A stretch of DNA of 15,700 nucleotides, taken from positions 1 through 15,700 of the forward strand of contig JBFGAX010000064.1 in assembly GCA_041567895.1 (NCBI GenBank). The letters run 5' to 3'. Origin of the DNA: JABDOU01 sp041567895 (GTDB lineage Bacteria > Actinomycetota > Acidimicrobiia > Spongiisociales > SHLN01). This document shows positions 15,017-15,700 of this stretch, piece after piece; the first letter of the stretch is position 1; every line of letters starts with the position of its first letter. The position numbers and the translations under genes are program-made. A model generated the notes under the pieces. It saw only the letters and a program-made list of their open reading frames with translations, was not told the DNA's origin and did not search any database.

Positions 15017-15027
15017 TCTGACAGGTG

Positions 15028-15405
15028 TCAGGTCTCCAGGTCCTCGACCCAGCTGTCGACTTCTTCCCGGGCGTGGCTCATACGGTGCCATGCCTCGAAG
15101 TCCTCTTTTGTTGATGTGCCGTCTTCGTCCGATCCATACCTGGTCGGCGGACGTCCTTCGCTCATCCACTGCTGCTTCCAGGCCCAGGGTCCGTACCCGG
15201 CATGCCGGCCATATCCGACCCTGCCCCGCGGACTGCCATGGCCGAACGCTCTGGCAAAGAATCCGAACATCATCATGAAAAACACCACCTTGGCGATGAA
15301 GAAAAATGGCGCCAGAACCAGCGCTCCAATTCCCAATGCGGAACCTCCCGTGAACAGGGAAACCAATCCGACTACCGCCAGTGCGGCTACAACGATGCGA
15401 ACCAT
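15028..15405 (-). CDS. Small two-helix membrane protein at head of the kinase operon
   Basis: I do not recognise a family. The 125-residue product has a hydrophobic N-terminal half, with likely helices at about 3-19 and 24-52 (the second with PFFFIAKVVFFMMMFGFF). A Gly/Tyr/Trp/Arg-rich stretch at 55-80 (GRVGYGRHAGYGPWAWKQQW) follows, then an acidic, probably cytoplasmic tail (92-125). Its start at 15405 is fixed by a good ribosome binding site, AAAGGAA at 15418-15412, 6 bp before the ATG; the long upstream extension of the frame is discarded. It is followed by the regulator and the kinase. A role as membrane sensor, chaperone or inhibitor of the loop-less kinase is plausible from context only. 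Confidence 0.8.
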   Translation of the reverse strand: MVRIVVAALAVVGLVSLFTGGSALGIGALVLAPFFFIAKVVFFMMMFGFFARAFGHGSPRGRVGYGRHAGYGPWAWKQQWMSEGRPPTRYGSDEDGTSTKEDFEAWHRMSHAREEVDSWVEDLET

Positions 15406-15440
15406 GTGTCGTTCCTTTCTCGACTCGTTGCACCAAAGAT

Positions 15441-15469
15441 CGTTCACAAATGTGGAGAGATTGTGAACG
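15441..15469. promoter_or_regulatory. Operator-like dyad in the divergent intergenic region
   Basis: CGTTCACAA (15441-15449) and TTGTGAACG (15461-15469) form a perfect 9-bp inverted repeat with an 11-bp spacer. On the minus strand the same DNA reads TCACAAT-N4-CCACATT, a direct repeat with an 11-bp period. That resembles the TCACAGC-N4-TCACAGC sites known for PhoP/MprA-type regulators. It lies 36 bp upstream of the small membrane protein gene and could be the site of the 14327-15016 regulator. The rest of the 208-bp gap shows no other clear element apart from ribosome binding sites. Confidence 0.5.
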
Positions 15470-15613
15470 TCCCGCGGAGATCTTCGGGTCCTTCCAGATC
15501 CTGTCATGGAGCGCGCGCAGATACCGCGAACAGCGTTCAGCTCAGGTAGATTCACGTTCGAGTAAGGGGGCTTCGAGGTTCGGGGACCCCACCAACACAT
15601 GAAAGGGGTTTTT

Positions 15614-15700
15614 GTGACCAGTCACAAGAAACCGGTTCGGAAACGGGCGCTGGCAATCATGCTCGCCGCCATGATGGTGGTAACGCTGTTGCCAGCCGCA
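15614..15700 (+). CDS. N-terminus of a probable secreted protein, truncated by window end
   Basis: Only 29 codons are visible. They read as a signal peptide: a basic n-region (TSHKKPVRKRA) and a hydrophobic core (LAIMLAAMMVVTLLPAA). The GTG at 15614 is preferred over the in-frame ATG at 15599, because AAAGGGG at 15602-15608 is a good ribosome binding site 5 bp before it. The function cannot be told. The gene is divergent from the small-membrane-protein/regulator/kinase operon and may share its control region. Confidence 0.65.
   Translation, partial: MTSHKKPVRKRALAIMLAAMMVVTLLPAA

Noticed and set aside
15434..15600. N-terminal extension of the small membrane protein frame to 15600
   Set aside because: The added residues look random, and the ATG at 15405 has a strong ribosome binding site at the right distance.
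15550..15613. Possible c-di-AMP (ydaO-type) riboswitch before the secreted-protein gene
   Set aside because: Such elements often precede secreted cell-wall enzymes in actinobacteria, but the conserved blocks of that riboswitch are not present here.

Overview
The window looks like a high-GC actinobacterial chromosome. The best clue is the gene order mfd – mazG – eno – ftsB/divIC-like – DUF501 – ppx, which is the order I know from Mycobacterium tuberculosis (Rv1020, Rv1021, Rv1023 to Rv1026). GTG starts and 4-bp stop/start overlaps are frequent. The fused methylase-MazG protein and the unusual right half suggest a lineage outside the mycobacteria, possibly a deep-branching one such as Acidimicrobiia. 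That placement is a guess. I see no insertion sequence, CRISPR array, phage gene or rRNA.

Layout. From 1 to 6550 (plus strand) lies a tightly packed housekeeping run: the 3' part of mfd, a YabN-type methylase/MazG fusion, enolase, an FtsB/DivIC-like divisome protein, a DUF501 protein and an exopolyphosphatase. At 6648-6733 is a tRNA-Leu(UAA). It is followed after one base by an AcuI/YhdH-type reductase (6735-7715). From 7769 to 9773 is a translationally coupled three-gene ABC exporter operon: ATPase, ABC-2 permease and a secreted, C-terminally anchored accessory protein. Convergent to it, 13 bp away, is an OmpR-type two-component pair on the minus strand (kinase 9787-11139, regulator 11132-11806). 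An acyl-CoA dehydrogenase (12012-13151, minus) ends in a clear intrinsic terminator. Upstream of it on the same strand is a second signalling operon: a small two-helix membrane protein (15028-15405), an OmpR-type regulator (14327-15016) and a kinase with almost no extracellular loop (13201-14334). A divergent gene for a probable secreted protein begins at 15614 and leaves the window.

How they may work together. The most interesting signal is in the non-coding DNA. Upstream of the ABC operon and upstream of the first response regulator there are three copies of a (G/C/A)(T/G)TCAG-like element at an exact 11-bp period. In both places the array ends 10-11 bp before a -10-like hexamer, which is itself 6 bp before the start codon. 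An 11-bp direct-repeat period is what OmpR/PhoB-family regulators usually bind, so I propose that the 11132-11806 regulator controls both itself and the neighbouring ABC exporter. A third array (two near-identical 11-mers at 11898-11919) points the other way, toward a stretch with no start codon that could be a short RNA. Several transcription units also have a -10-like box 6-7 bp before the start codon and no Shine-Dalgarno sequence, so leaderless transcripts are probably common here. All regulatory statements are inferences from sequence pattern.
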